NCBI GenBank assembly: GCA_030612185.1
Contig: JAUWOI010000160.1
Coordinates: 1 to 8,731, forward strand
Reading direction: 5' to 3'
Length of the DNA stretch: 8,731 bases
Source of the DNA: Anaerolineae bacterium
Lineage (GTDB): Bacteria > Chloroflexota > Anaerolineae > B4-G1
A model generated the notes under the pieces. That model saw nothing but the letters and a program-made list of their open reading frames with translations. It searched no databases and was not told the origin of the DNA. The position numbers were made by a program, and so were the translations under genes. Below are positions 1 through 5,870 of this stretch, piece by piece (position 1 is the stretch's first letter; each line of letters opens with the position of its first letter).

Positions 1-779
1 TGTACGAGGATTTCAGTTCAGACTACGACCGCTTCGTGGACTGGCAAGGCCGGCTAGCGGCAGAACTGCCGTTCATCGAGCAGCAGTTGCAGGCAGTGAG
101 AGCCCGCCGCGTGCTGGACGCCGCCTGCGGGACGGGGATGCACACACTTGCGTTGGCTCAGCGGGGGTACGCGGCAGTGGGGGCCGACTTGAGCGCAGGG
201 ATGATCGAGCAGGCGCAGGCCAACGCGACCACTTCGGGGGTAGACGTGCGGTTCGAGACGACCGGCTTCGGGGGGTTGAGCGCGCGGGTCGGCACCGGCT
301 TTGATGCCCTGCTCTGCCTGGGCAACTCGCTGCCCCACCTGCTGACCCCCGCCGATCTTGCGGCGGCGCTGGACGACTTCGCCGCCTGCTTGCGGCCCGG
401 TGGTTTGCTCCTGATCCAGAACCGCAACTTCGATGCTGTGCTGGCGCGGGGCGAGCGGTGGATGAAACCCCAGACCCGCCGTGAGGGGGACGCGGAGTGG
501 CTCTTCCTGCGCTTCTACGACTTCGAACCCGATAGGACGCTGACCTTCAACCTGGTGACACTACAGCGGGAGGGAATGAACGGATGGAGCCAACACGTCG
601 CGGCCACGCGGCTGCGGCCACTGCGACAGGAGGAACTGACGACAGCGCTGGTAAAGGCAGGCTTTGGCGGCATCGTCTGCTACGGTGACATGTCCGGCGC
701 GCCCTTCGATTCCGAGAGCAGTGGGAACCTTGTTTTAATAGCGAAGCAAACAAAAAGAAAGGCAGGAAAGACAAAATGA
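1..779 (+). CDS. Class I SAM-dependent methyltransferase (5' end one base outside window)
   Basis: This protein is a small-molecule-type class I methyltransferase with a Rossmann fold; its substrate cannot be read from the sequence. Motif I is VLDAACGTG (about residues 38-46 if the start is base 0), with the acidic ribose-binding Asp in VGADLS at about 63 and a post-motif region [15 protein letters not shown]. The frame is open to the left edge and reads [16 protein letters not shown]. Bases 1-2 are TG, so an ATG completed by the base just before the window is the natural start, giving about 259 residues. A GTG at 36 is possible but would cut off the N-terminal [12 protein letters not shown] segment, which fits the N-terminus of this family. 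The stop TGA (777-779) overlaps the hcp start ATG (776-778), so the two genes are probably translationally coupled. The C-terminal tail is Lys-rich ([11 protein letters not shown]) because the A-rich hcp leader is embedded in it. Confidence 0.85.
   Translation, partial: YEDFSSDYDRFVDWQGRLAAELPFIEQQLQAVRARRVLDAACGTGMHTLALAQRGYAAVGADLSAGMIEQAQANATTSGVDVRFETTGFGGLSARVGTGFDALLCLGNSLPHLLTPADLAAALDDFAACLRPGGLLLIQNRNFDAVLARGERWMKPQTRREGDAEWLFLRFYDFEPDRTLTFNLVTLQREGMNGWSQHVAATRLRPLRQEELTTALVKAGFGGIVCYGDMSGAPFDSESSGNLVLIAKQTKRKAGKTK
764..779 (+). promoter_or_regulatory. hcp ribosome binding site and ATGA start/stop overlap
   Basis: AGGAAAG at 764-770 lies six bases before ATG 776. The ATGA at 776-779 joins the methyltransferase stop and the hcp start. 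The surrounding stretch (about 730-776) is unusually A/T-rich for this region, which may keep the start accessible. A weak -10-like TTTAAT occurs at 734-739 but has no convincing -35. Confidence 0.6.
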
Positions 780-2428
780 GTATGTTCTGTTTTCAATGTC
801 AAGAAACTAGCAAGAATCAGGGTTGCACAGTTCGCGGCGTCTGCGGAAAGACCGCCGACGTGGCCAATCTCCAGGATCTGCTGATTTGGCTCCTGAAAGG
901 CATTTCTTTCTATGGAGTTAGAGCCAGAGAACTGGGGATTTCCGACCCGGAGACGGACCTGTTCGTGGCCCAGTCGCTCTTCGCCACGATCACCAACGCG
1001 AACTTTGACCCGGAGCGGCTTGCCGCACTGGTGAGAAAAGCGTTGGAGTTGCGTGATAGCCTCCGGTCACAGTTTATGGAAGCATCAGAGTCGCTGCCTG
1101 ACGTGGCGACCTGGGTCCCTGAAAAAGAAGATCTGGACGAGTTGGTCCAAAAGGGCTCTACCGTCGGCATTATGTCCGATCCCGATCTGGATGAGGACAT
1201 CCGCTCGTTGCGAGAGTTGCTGACCTACGGTCTCAAGGGACTCGCCGCCTATGTGGACCACGCCTACGTCCTGGAGCACCATGACGAAACGTTGCTGGCC
1301 TTCTTGCAGGAAGGATTGCTGGCCACGACGGATGATGGTGCATCGGCAGGTGACCTGGTGGGGTTGGTGCTCAAATGTGGTGAGATGGGCGTCCAGGCGA
1401 TGGCCTTGTTGGACCAGGCCAATACCTCCACGTATGGCGACCCCGAACCGACCCAGGTCAACATCGGTGTCCGCGAAGGGTCCGCCATCCTCATCAGCGG
1501 GCACGACCTGAGGGACCTGGACGAGTTGCTCCAGCAGACCGAAGGCAGGGGCGTGAATATCTACACTCACGGCGAAATGCTGCCGGCGAACGCCTATCCC
1601 GCTTTCAAGAAGTACCCTCACTTTGTAGGTAACTACGGCGGTTCCTGGTGGCATCAGCAGCAAGAGTTTGAGAAATTCGGCGGCGCGATCCTGATGACGA
1701 CCAACTGTATCGTCAAACCCAAGCCGAGTTACCAGGACAGGATATTCACCACCGGGATGACCGGATGGCCCGGTGTCCAGCACATCCCCGACCGCCAGGG
1801 CGGCGGGCAGAAGGACTTTGGCCCGGTTATCGCCCGGGCGCTGGAATTGGGCAGCCCACAAGAACTGGAACAGGGGACCATTCCTATCGGCTTTGCGCAC
1901 ACTGCTGTGCTGAGCGTGGCCGACAAAGTCGTGGAAGCCGTCAAGAGCGGCGACATCAAACGTTTTGTCGTGATGGCCGGTTGCGACGGCCGGCACAAAA
2001 CGCGACAGTACTACACCGATGTGGCCAATAACCTGCCCCACGACACGGTCATCCTGACGGCTGGCTGCGCCAAATACCGTTACAACAAACTGGATTTGGG
2101 CGACATCAACGGCATTCCTCGCATTCTGGATGCCGGACAGTGCAACGACTCGTACTCGCTGGTCGTGATCGCCCAAAAACTGGCCGAAGCGTTCGGCCTG
2201 GACGACATCAACGACCTGCCTATCTCATACGACATTGCCTGGTACGAGCAAAAAGCGGTGATCGTGCTACTGGCGTTGCTCTCCCTCGGCGTGAAAAACA
2301 TCCGCCTGGGGCCGACACTGCCGGCGTTCATCTCGCCCAACGTCTTGAGTGTCCTGGTCGAGAATTTCGACATCAAGCCCATCACCACAGTTGAAGAAGA
2401 TCTGGCCGCCATCGTCGCCGGCCAGTAG
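776..2428 (+). CDS. hcp: Hybrid cluster protein (Hcp, 'hydroxylamine reductase'), class I
   Basis: Hcp is a cytoplasmic Fe-S protein carrying an N-terminal [4Fe-4S] or [2Fe-2S] cluster and a hybrid 4Fe-2O-2S cluster. It reduces hydroxylamine in vitro and is known as an NO reductase and protein S-nitrosylation catalyst in anaerobes. The 550-residue length matches the Desulfovibrio/Clostridium class I form. The N-terminal cysteines are C5, C8, C17 and C23 (CX2CX8CX5C), the spacing of class I rather than the enterobacterial class. All hybrid-cluster ligands known from Desulfovibrio Hcp have counterparts: H243 (SGHDL), E267 (THGEM), C311 (TTNCIVKP), C403 (AGCDGRH), C431 ([10 protein letters not shown]), C456 (AGQCNDSYS), E491 and K493 (WYEQKA). 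No Hcr reductase gene is in the window, so the electron donor is open; the ferredoxin at 5549 is a candidate. It overlaps the upstream methyltransferase and lies 45 bases before the hemerythrin gene. Confidence 0.97.
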   Translation: MSMFCFQCQETSKNQGCTVRGVCGKTADVANLQDLLIWLLKGISFYGVRARELGISDPETDLFVAQSLFATITNANFDPERLAALVRKALELRDSLRSQFMEASESLPDVATWVPEKEDLDELVQKGSTVGIMSDPDLDEDIRSLRELLTYGLKGLAAYVDHAYVLEHHDETLLAFLQEGLLATTDDGASAGDLVGLVLKCGEMGVQAMALLDQANTSTYGDPEPTQVNIGVREGSAILISGHDLRDLDELLQQTEGRGVNIYTHGEMLPANAYPAFKKYPHFVGNYGGSWWHQQQEFEKFGGAILMTTNCIVKPKPSYQDRIFTTGMTGWPGVQHIPDRQGGGQKDFGPVIARALELGSPQELEQGTIPIGFAHTAVLSVADKVVEAVKSGDIKRFVVMAGCDGRHKTRQYYTDVANNLPHDTVILTAGCAKYRYNKLDLGDINGIPRILDAGQCNDSYSLVVIAQKLAEAFGLDDINDLPISYDIAWYEQKAVIVLLALLSLGVKNIRLGPTLPAFISPNVLSVLVENFDIKPITTVEEDLAAIVAGQ

Positions 2429-2473
2429 GGCAATGCTGGCGGCCGTCCACTTGTAGGAATAGGGAGGCGACAG

Positions 2474-3739
2474 ATGAGTGAATACATCAACAATCAAACC
2501 AAACGCAAAGAGACGCTGAAGATGCTGATCCGTGAACTGCACGCAGGCAAGACCGTCGAGGATGTCAAGGATGAGTTTGCCGCGCTGCTGCGAGACGTGG
2601 GCGCGACGGAGGTCGCCGAGATGGAGCAGGCCCTGATCGCCGAGGGGCTGCCGGAGATGGAGATCAAGCGACTGTGCGACGTGCACGTGGCGGTCTTCCG
2701 CGAGTCGCTGGATGCCCAGCCTAGTCCGGAGACCCTTCCAGGTCACCCGGTCCACACCTTCCGCGCCGAAAACAGCGCCGCCGCGCGCGTGCTGGACGCC
2801 CTACAAGAGGCCCTGGACGCACTTGAGACCAAACCCGGCGCGGCCCATCGGCTCCGCTCAGGGCAGGCCCAACTGGAGCAGGCCTCCGCTCGCCTGCGGG
2901 AACTGCAGGAGTACGAGAAGCACTACCTGCGCAAGGAGAACATCCTGTTCCCCTACATGGAACAGCACGGCTTCACAGGGCCGTCGTCCGTGATGTGGGC
3001 CATCCACGACGACGTGCGCGCCGGCTGGAAGGCGCTTGACGGACTGCTGGCCGCTGGCCCCGGCGATGATCCGGCCGCTTTCAACGCCCGCATCGTCGAG
3101 GTCTTTGAACCCCTCAGCACCGCCATCCGCGAGATGTTCTACAAGGAAGACAATATCCTCTTCCCCGCAGCCCTGGAAAAATTGAGCGAAGAAGAGTGGA
3201 GAGCGATCCGCGCGCAGGAGCCGGAAGTGGGCTATTGCTACGTGGAGCCTGGCAGCCAATGGCAACCCGGAGCCCCTGCCCCGGAGGCAGCCTCACCGCC
3301 GGTCGAGGCACGGGAGGAAGGGGCCGACGACCTGCTCCACCTGGACACCGGCGCACTCACGCCACAGCAGATCAACCGACTGCTGACCCACCTGCCGGTT
3401 GATATCACCTATGTGGACAAAGACGACACCGTTCGATTCTTCTCCCAGGGCAAGGAGCGGATCTTCCCTCGCTCCCCGGCCATCATCGGCCGCCAGGTGC
3501 AGAAGTGCCACCCGCCCGCCAGCGTTCACCGGGTGCAGAAGATCCTGGACGACTTTCGGGCCGGACACCGTGACGTGGCTGAGTTCTGGCTTCAGATGCA
3601 GGGGAAGTTCATCCACATCCGCTACTTCGCCATCCGTGACAAGCAGGGGGAGTATCAGGGCACGCTGGAGGTGACCCAGGACATCACCCGCATCCGCACG
3701 CTCGAAGGCGAACGGCGCTTGGTGAACGACGAGGGATGA
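2474..3739 (+). CDS. DUF438 / hemerythrin (HHE) / PAS domain protein
   Basis: This 421-residue protein has three parts. Residues about 10-85 look like DUF438 (RKETLKMLIRELHAGKTVED onward). Residues about 88-235 form a hemerythrin-like four-helix diiron domain with likely ligands H94 (HPVHTF), H150 and E155 (KHYLRKENILFP), H178 (WAIHDDVR) and E225 (YKEDNILFP). After a Pro/Ala-rich linker (about 255-285), residues about 295-410 resemble a PAS domain (LPVDITYVDKDDTVRFF, QKCHPPASVHRV, GTLEVTQDITRIR). Hemerythrins of this kind bind O2 or NO. With hcp directly upstream, a sensing or scavenging role in nitrosative stress is my inference. There is no kinase, cyclase or DNA-binding output domain, so any signal must be passed to a partner or used within the protein. 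The start is ATG 2474 with GGGAGG at 2462-2467. The downstream gene is separated by a perfect palindrome. Confidence 0.92.
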   Translation: MSEYINNQTKRKETLKMLIRELHAGKTVEDVKDEFAALLRDVGATEVAEMEQALIAEGLPEMEIKRLCDVHVAVFRESLDAQPSPETLPGHPVHTFRAENSAAARVLDALQEALDALETKPGAAHRLRSGQAQLEQASARLRELQEYEKHYLRKENILFPYMEQHGFTGPSSVMWAIHDDVRAGWKALDGLLAAGPGDDPAAFNARIVEVFEPLSTAIREMFYKEDNILFPAALEKLSEEEWRAIRAQEPEVGYCYVEPGSQWQPGAPAPEAASPPVEAREEGADDLLHLDTGALTPQQINRLLTHLPVDITYVDKDDTVRFFSQGKERIFPRSPAIIGRQVQKCHPPASVHRVQKILDDFRAGHRDVAEFWLQMQGKFIHIRYFAIRDKQGEYQGTLEVTQDITRIRTLEGERRLVNDEG

Positions 3740-3743
3740 GCAA

Positions 3744-3781
3744 ATAGAAACCAGGTTTTTCGGAAAAAACCTGGTTTCTAT
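3744..3781. repeat. Perfect 17-bp inverted repeat with 4-base loop
   Basis: The left arm ATAGAAACCAGGTTTTT (3744-3760) is exactly complementary to AAAAACCTGGTTTCTAT (3765-3781), with loop CGGA. It begins five bases after the stop of the hemerythrin gene. No T-run follows the stem on the + strand (TCCCCACG follows), so it is not a textbook intrinsic terminator, although the transcript would form a very stable hairpin that could attenuate or protect RNA ends. Its clean A+T-flanked palindrome amid GC-rich DNA suggests a dispersed intergenic repeat element; only one copy is in this window, so that is inference. Confidence 0.85.
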
Positions 3782-3793
3782 CCCCACGCGCAC

Positions 3794-3799
3794 AAGGAG
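3794..3799 (+). promoter_or_regulatory. Ribosome binding site deciding the DUF166 start
   Basis: AAGGAG lies eight bases before ATG 3808. A GTG at 3799 in the same frame overlaps this site and has no site of its own, so ATG 3808 is preferred. Confidence 0.75.
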
Positions 3800-3807
3800 T
3801 GAGCAAC

Positions 3808-4569
3808 ATGCGTATCTTGGCGATCATCACCGGCGAGTACGGACAACGGCACGTGGACAACATCCGCACCCACGGCCCGGGCGATTGGCACATTGAGGTC
3901 TGGCGGGCTCCGGCGGTACTGCCGCCTATCGTAGATTACCCAGAAGATCACTTGCCGCCGAGCCTTCCGTCCGCCGCCCTGGTCCTGGCCTTCGGCGAGC
4001 ACAAAGGCGTGGCGGAGTTGGTCCCAGAAGTAGCGCGAATGACGGGGGCGCAAGCCGTCATCGCGCCGGTGGACCGAGAGGAATGGCTGCCCCGGGGGCT
4101 GGCCCGGCAACTGCGCGGCTGGCTGGTTGACGTGGGCGTCACCTGCGTCACCCCCAAGCCCCTGTGCTCGCTGACAGAGACCCACTACAACGTCCGCCGC
4201 CACCGGACGGAGTACGATGACCCCCTCATCGCCGAGTTTGCCCGTCACTTCGGCCAGCCCAGTCTGCACATCACCGTGGACCCAGAGGCGCGGATCATCA
4301 CCGCAGTGGATGTCCTGCGGGACGCCTTCTGCGGCTGCGCCCGCTTCGTGGCCCAGGGGTTGGTGGGGATCTCCGCCGATGACGCCGAGCAGGAAGCGGG
4401 GCTACTGCACCATCACTACCCCTGCCTGGCCGGGATGGGCGTAGACCCTGACTTTAACGACACGCTGATGCACGTCTCCGGCAACATCCTCAAGGAGCAA
4501 GTCGGCGCGGAGGTGAAACCCTTCAAACAGGTACGGTACATCGTTCCCGGCCAGCGGAGCAAAGGATAA
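3808..4569 (+). CDS. DUF166 family protein (often labelled 'thymidylate synthase-like')
   Basis: The 253-residue product resembles DUF166, a family first noted in methanogens and anaerobes and sometimes mislabelled thymidylate synthase; its biochemical role is not established. Visible family-like features are an N-terminal MRILAIITGEYGQRHVDNI strand-turn, a central CSLTETHYN (C120), DAFCGCARFVAQ (C175, C177) and HHHYPCLAGM (C206). C113 makes a fifth cysteine. The C120, C175, C177 and C206 set could bind metal or an Fe-S cluster, which I infer only from their placement in conserved-looking motifs. There is no signal peptide and no membrane segment. The gene lies 68 bases after the hemerythrin gene, behind the palindrome, so it may share that operon's transcript. 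The Crp/Fnr gene follows after a gap with its own promoter. Confidence 0.75.
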   Translation: MRILAIITGEYGQRHVDNIRTHGPGDWHIEVWRAPAVLPPIVDYPEDHLPPSLPSAALVLAFGEHKGVAELVPEVARMTGAQAVIAPVDREEWLPRGLARQLRGWLVDVGVTCVTPKPLCSLTETHYNVRRHRTEYDDPLIAEFARHFGQPSLHITVDPEARIITAVDVLRDAFCGCARFVAQGLVGISADDAEQEAGLLHHHYPCLAGMGVDPDFNDTLMHVSGNILKEQVGAEVKPFKQVRYIVPGQRSKG

Positions 4570-4577
4570 GAGGAGGT
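4570..4577 (+). other. Orphan Shine-Dalgarno sequence (GAGGAGGT) without a clear start codon
   Basis: A near-perfect anti-16S match starts directly after the DUF166 stop, but no ATG or GTG lies at usable distance. The nearest alternatives are ATC 4585, ATT 4589 and TTG 4590. The ATC frame is open to a TAA near 4731 and reads HCPGCAGVGYV near its start, which recalls a zinc-ribbon. The TTG frame is about 37 codons. Neither has recognisable family character, so this may be a decayed small gene. Confidence 0.4.
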
Positions 4578-4657
4578 AACGATAATCCATTGCCCTGGCT
4601 GTGCCGGCGTCGGCTATGTGCAGACGGCGGCAATGTGCAGGGGATCCATTGCGGGGC

Positions 4658-4688
4658 GGGCGTGGCGCTGCGCCTGCCCTGTTTCGTT
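4658..4688 (+). terminator. Possible intrinsic terminator after DUF166
   Basis: A GC-rich hairpin can form: GGGC (4658-4661) plus GGCG (4664-4667) pair with CGCC (4671-4674) and GCCC (4676-4679), with a small internal bulge and a CTG loop. It is followed by the partly T-rich TGTTTCGTT (4680-4688). The bulge and weak T-tract make this uncertain, but its place between DUF166 and the next promoter is right. Confidence 0.35.
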
Positions 4689-4699
4689 GCCGCGCCGGG

Positions 4700-4728
4700 T
4701 TGACCGCAGGCCCGATCTGGGCTACAAT
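4700..4728 (+). promoter_or_regulatory. Sigma-70-type promoter of the Crp/Fnr regulator
   Basis: TTGACC (4700-4705) and TACAAT (4723-4728) are separated by exactly 17 bases, each one mismatch from consensus. Transcription would start near 4735, giving a leader of about 65 bases before ATG 4802. This is the best promoter in the window and suggests the regulator is transcribed independently of the hcp operon. The spacer shows no obvious operator palindrome. Confidence 0.7.
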
Positions 4729-4748
4729 TAACTGTGCACCCGATGAGC

Positions 4749-4777
4749 GGAGGCAGTGAATGCCCCTTGCTGTCTGA
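4749..4777 (+). other. Leader mini-ORF MPLAV-stop, in frame with the regulator
   Basis: GGAGG (4749-4753) lies six bases before ATG 4760, a much better start signal than the one at ATG 4802. This ATG reads ATGCCCCTTGCTGTCTGA and stops at TGA 4775-4777, in the same frame as the regulator. It is either a short leader that allows reinitiation downstream, or the former start of the gene, now cut by a nonsense codon. Confidence 0.5.
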
Positions 4778-4801
4778 TCTTTGCGGAGCACAACGAAACT
4801 G

Positions 4802-5467
4802 ATGGTTATCACAGTTCAGACCCTCTCCCAACTGCCATTCTTTGCTGGGCTCGACGACGACGCCTTGCGGGAGATTGCGCCCCACGTCCACGAGCACACT
4901 TTCCCATCCGGCCAGTTGATCCTGCTGGAGGGCGATCCCTGCCAGGCGCTGTACTTCGTCGTCCAGGGTGTGGTGCGAACCAGCCGCACATCGCTCTCAG
5001 GCCGCGAATACGTGCTCGCCTATCTCGGCCCCGGCGAGACCCTCAGCCTTGTCCCGGCGCTCGACGGCGGGCCCCATCTGGCCACCGTGGACGCTGTGAC
5101 GGACACAACTCTCTACACCATCACCTGCGAGCGCTTCCAGCGCATCGTGCGCCAGCACCCGCAGGTAGCGCTGGCCATCATGGAGCGCCTGGCAGCCGAG
5201 GTGCGGCGGTTGAGCGACGTGGTGGAGGACCTGGCCTTGCACACGGTGCGCACCCGCCTGGCGCGTTTCCTGTTGGCCCAGGCTGAGGCCCCGCAGCCAC
5301 CCCACCGCTGGACGCAGGAGGAAATCGCCGCGCACATTGGCAGTGTGCGAGAGATGGTGGTGCGCACGCTGCGGGCCTTCGCCGCCGCCGGGTTGATTCG
5401 CCGCCAGCGCGGGCGAGTCATCGTGGTGGATCGAGAAGGACTGGAGCGGGAGGCTACAGGCGTGTAG
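4802..5467 (+). CDS. Crp/Fnr-family transcriptional regulator (HcpR/Dnr-like candidate)
   Basis: This 221-residue protein has an N-terminal cyclic-nucleotide-binding-type beta-barrel (about 8-120; LPFFAGLDDDALREIAPHV, FPSGQLILLEGD, LYFVVQGVVR, YLGPGETLSLVP), a dimerisation helix (about 121-145) and a C-terminal winged helix-turn-helix (about 148-215; WTQEEIAAHIGSVREMVVR, then AAGLIRRQRGRVIVVD). The cAMP-contacting Arg-Ser pair of Crp is replaced (HLATVDA), and there is no Fnr-type N-terminal cysteine cluster: C47 and C109 are the only cysteines. It is therefore probably neither a cAMP nor an O2-labile Fe-S sensor. Heme-based NO sensing, as in Dnr/HcpR relatives, would fit the neighbouring hcp, but that is inference. 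ATG 4802 is chosen because the domain begins just after it. Its own ribosome site is weak (GGAG, thirteen bases upstream); an upstream TTG at 4781 is possible. Confidence 0.88.
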   Translation: MVITVQTLSQLPFFAGLDDDALREIAPHVHEHTFPSGQLILLEGDPCQALYFVVQGVVRTSRTSLSGREYVLAYLGPGETLSLVPALDGGPHLATVDAVTDTTLYTITCERFQRIVRQHPQVALAIMERLAAEVRRLSDVVEDLALHTVRTRLARFLLAQAEAPQPPHRWTQEEIAAHIGSVREMVVRTLRAFAAAGLIRRQRGRVIVVDREGLEREATGV

Positions 5468-5481
5468 GAAAAAGAGACTTT

Positions 5482-5492
5482 TGTCACAGACA
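5482..5492. promoter_or_regulatory. Candidate operator TGTC-ACA-GACA
   Basis: A short inverted repeat, TGTCACAGACA, lies just upstream of the ferredoxin -10 element, around the expected -35 region. It could be a binding site for the adjacent Crp/Fnr protein. The arms are only four bases, so chance occurrence is quite possible. Confidence 0.3.
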
Positions 5493-5506
5493 GACGGCCG
5501 CCCTGA

Positions 5507-5515
5507 TGATACAAT
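5507..5515 (+). promoter_or_regulatory. Extended -10 promoter of the ferredoxin gene
   Basis: TGATACAAT is an extended -10 element (TGn followed by TACAAT, the same hexamer as in the regulator promoter). No good -35 lies at 16-18 bases; TTGTCA at 5481 is 23 bases upstream. A missing -35 is typical of activator-dependent or extended -10 promoters. Confidence 0.5.
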
Positions 5516-5548
5516 GATGGTGGACGTTTTTTGGTGCAGGAGATAGCA

Positions 5549-5785
5549 ATGAATGGGACGTGGGCACTGCCACAGGTGGACGAAACTCGCTGCACGCTCT
5601 GCGGGCTGTGCGTGGAGGCCTGCCCCTGCCACGCCGTGGAACTGGGAGAACGGGGGCCGGTCTTCGCCTGTCCAGAAGCCTGCCTCCACGCCAGCGTTGG
5701 GGCTTGCGACTGCTGTTGTCTATGCGAAGAGGTCTGCCCCACCGGCGCGATCACCTGTGCTTTCGAGATCGTCGGCTCCGAATAA
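5549..5785 (+). CDS. Small 2[4Fe-4S] ferredoxin, Cys-rich
   Basis: The 78-residue product is an electron carrier with two classical ferredoxin motifs: C15, C18, C21, C25 followed by Pro (CTLCGLCVEACP) and C53, C56, C59, C63 followed by Pro (within CDCCCLCEEVCP). Six further cysteines (C27, C41, C45, C55, C57, C70) bring the total to fourteen, far more than needed for two clusters. The stretch between the motifs (CPEACLHASVGACDCC) is unusual. The start is ATG 5549 with GCAGGAG at 5536-5542; a TTG at 5531 lies in the same frame but would include the ribosome site. The gene follows the Crp/Fnr regulator after 81 bases with its own promoter and precedes acr3. It could donate electrons to Hcp or another reductase; this is inferred from proximity only. 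Confidence 0.88.
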   Translation: MNGTWALPQVDETRCTLCGLCVEACPCHAVELGERGPVFACPEACLHASVGACDCCCLCEEVCPTGAITCAFEIVGSE

Positions 5786-5786
5786 G

Positions 5787-5804
5787 GCTGTGACGCTACG
5801 CAGC
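5787..5804. promoter_or_regulatory. Imperfect palindrome upstream of acr3
   Basis: GCTGTGACGCTACGCAGC has arms GCTGTG and CGCAGC (five of six pairs) around ACGCTA, similar in layout to a Crp-type site but poor in sequence (the right half is not TCACA). It begins two bases after the ferredoxin stop. A -10-like TAGAAT sits at 5808-5813 without a matching -35. Confidence 0.25.
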
Positions 5805-5870
5805 AAATAGAATGGGAAGCAACAATGCTCGGACAGAGGATGACGCACTTTAGACAAAGGAGACAACACA

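Noticed and set aside
36..38. GTG 36 as start of the first methyltransferase
   Set aside because: The frame is open upstream with a family-like N-terminus and bases 1-2 fit the end of an ATG.
1085..2176. Long minus-strand open frame of 363 codons
   Set aside because: It lies wholly opposite the unmistakable hcp gene and has no recognisable domain; long antisense frames are common in GC-rich genes.
3744..3781. Palindrome as a standard intrinsic terminator
   Set aside because: The stem is followed by CCCCACG on the + strand and only two T before a G on the other strand.
4775..4777. TGA read as a sense codon (recoding or selenocysteine)
   Set aside because: TGA ends several normal genes here (methyltransferase, hemerythrin, acr3) and no convincing SECIS-like hairpin follows.
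4756..5286. Frame from GTG 4756, 176 codons, overlapping the regulator
   Set aside because: It has Arg/Pro/Gly-rich low-information sequence typical of a shadow frame, while the other frame is a clear Crp/Fnr protein.
4802..5467. True Fnr (Fe-S oxygen sensor) or Crp (cAMP)
   Set aside because: There is no N-terminal cysteine cluster and the cAMP-binding Arg-Ser pair is missing.
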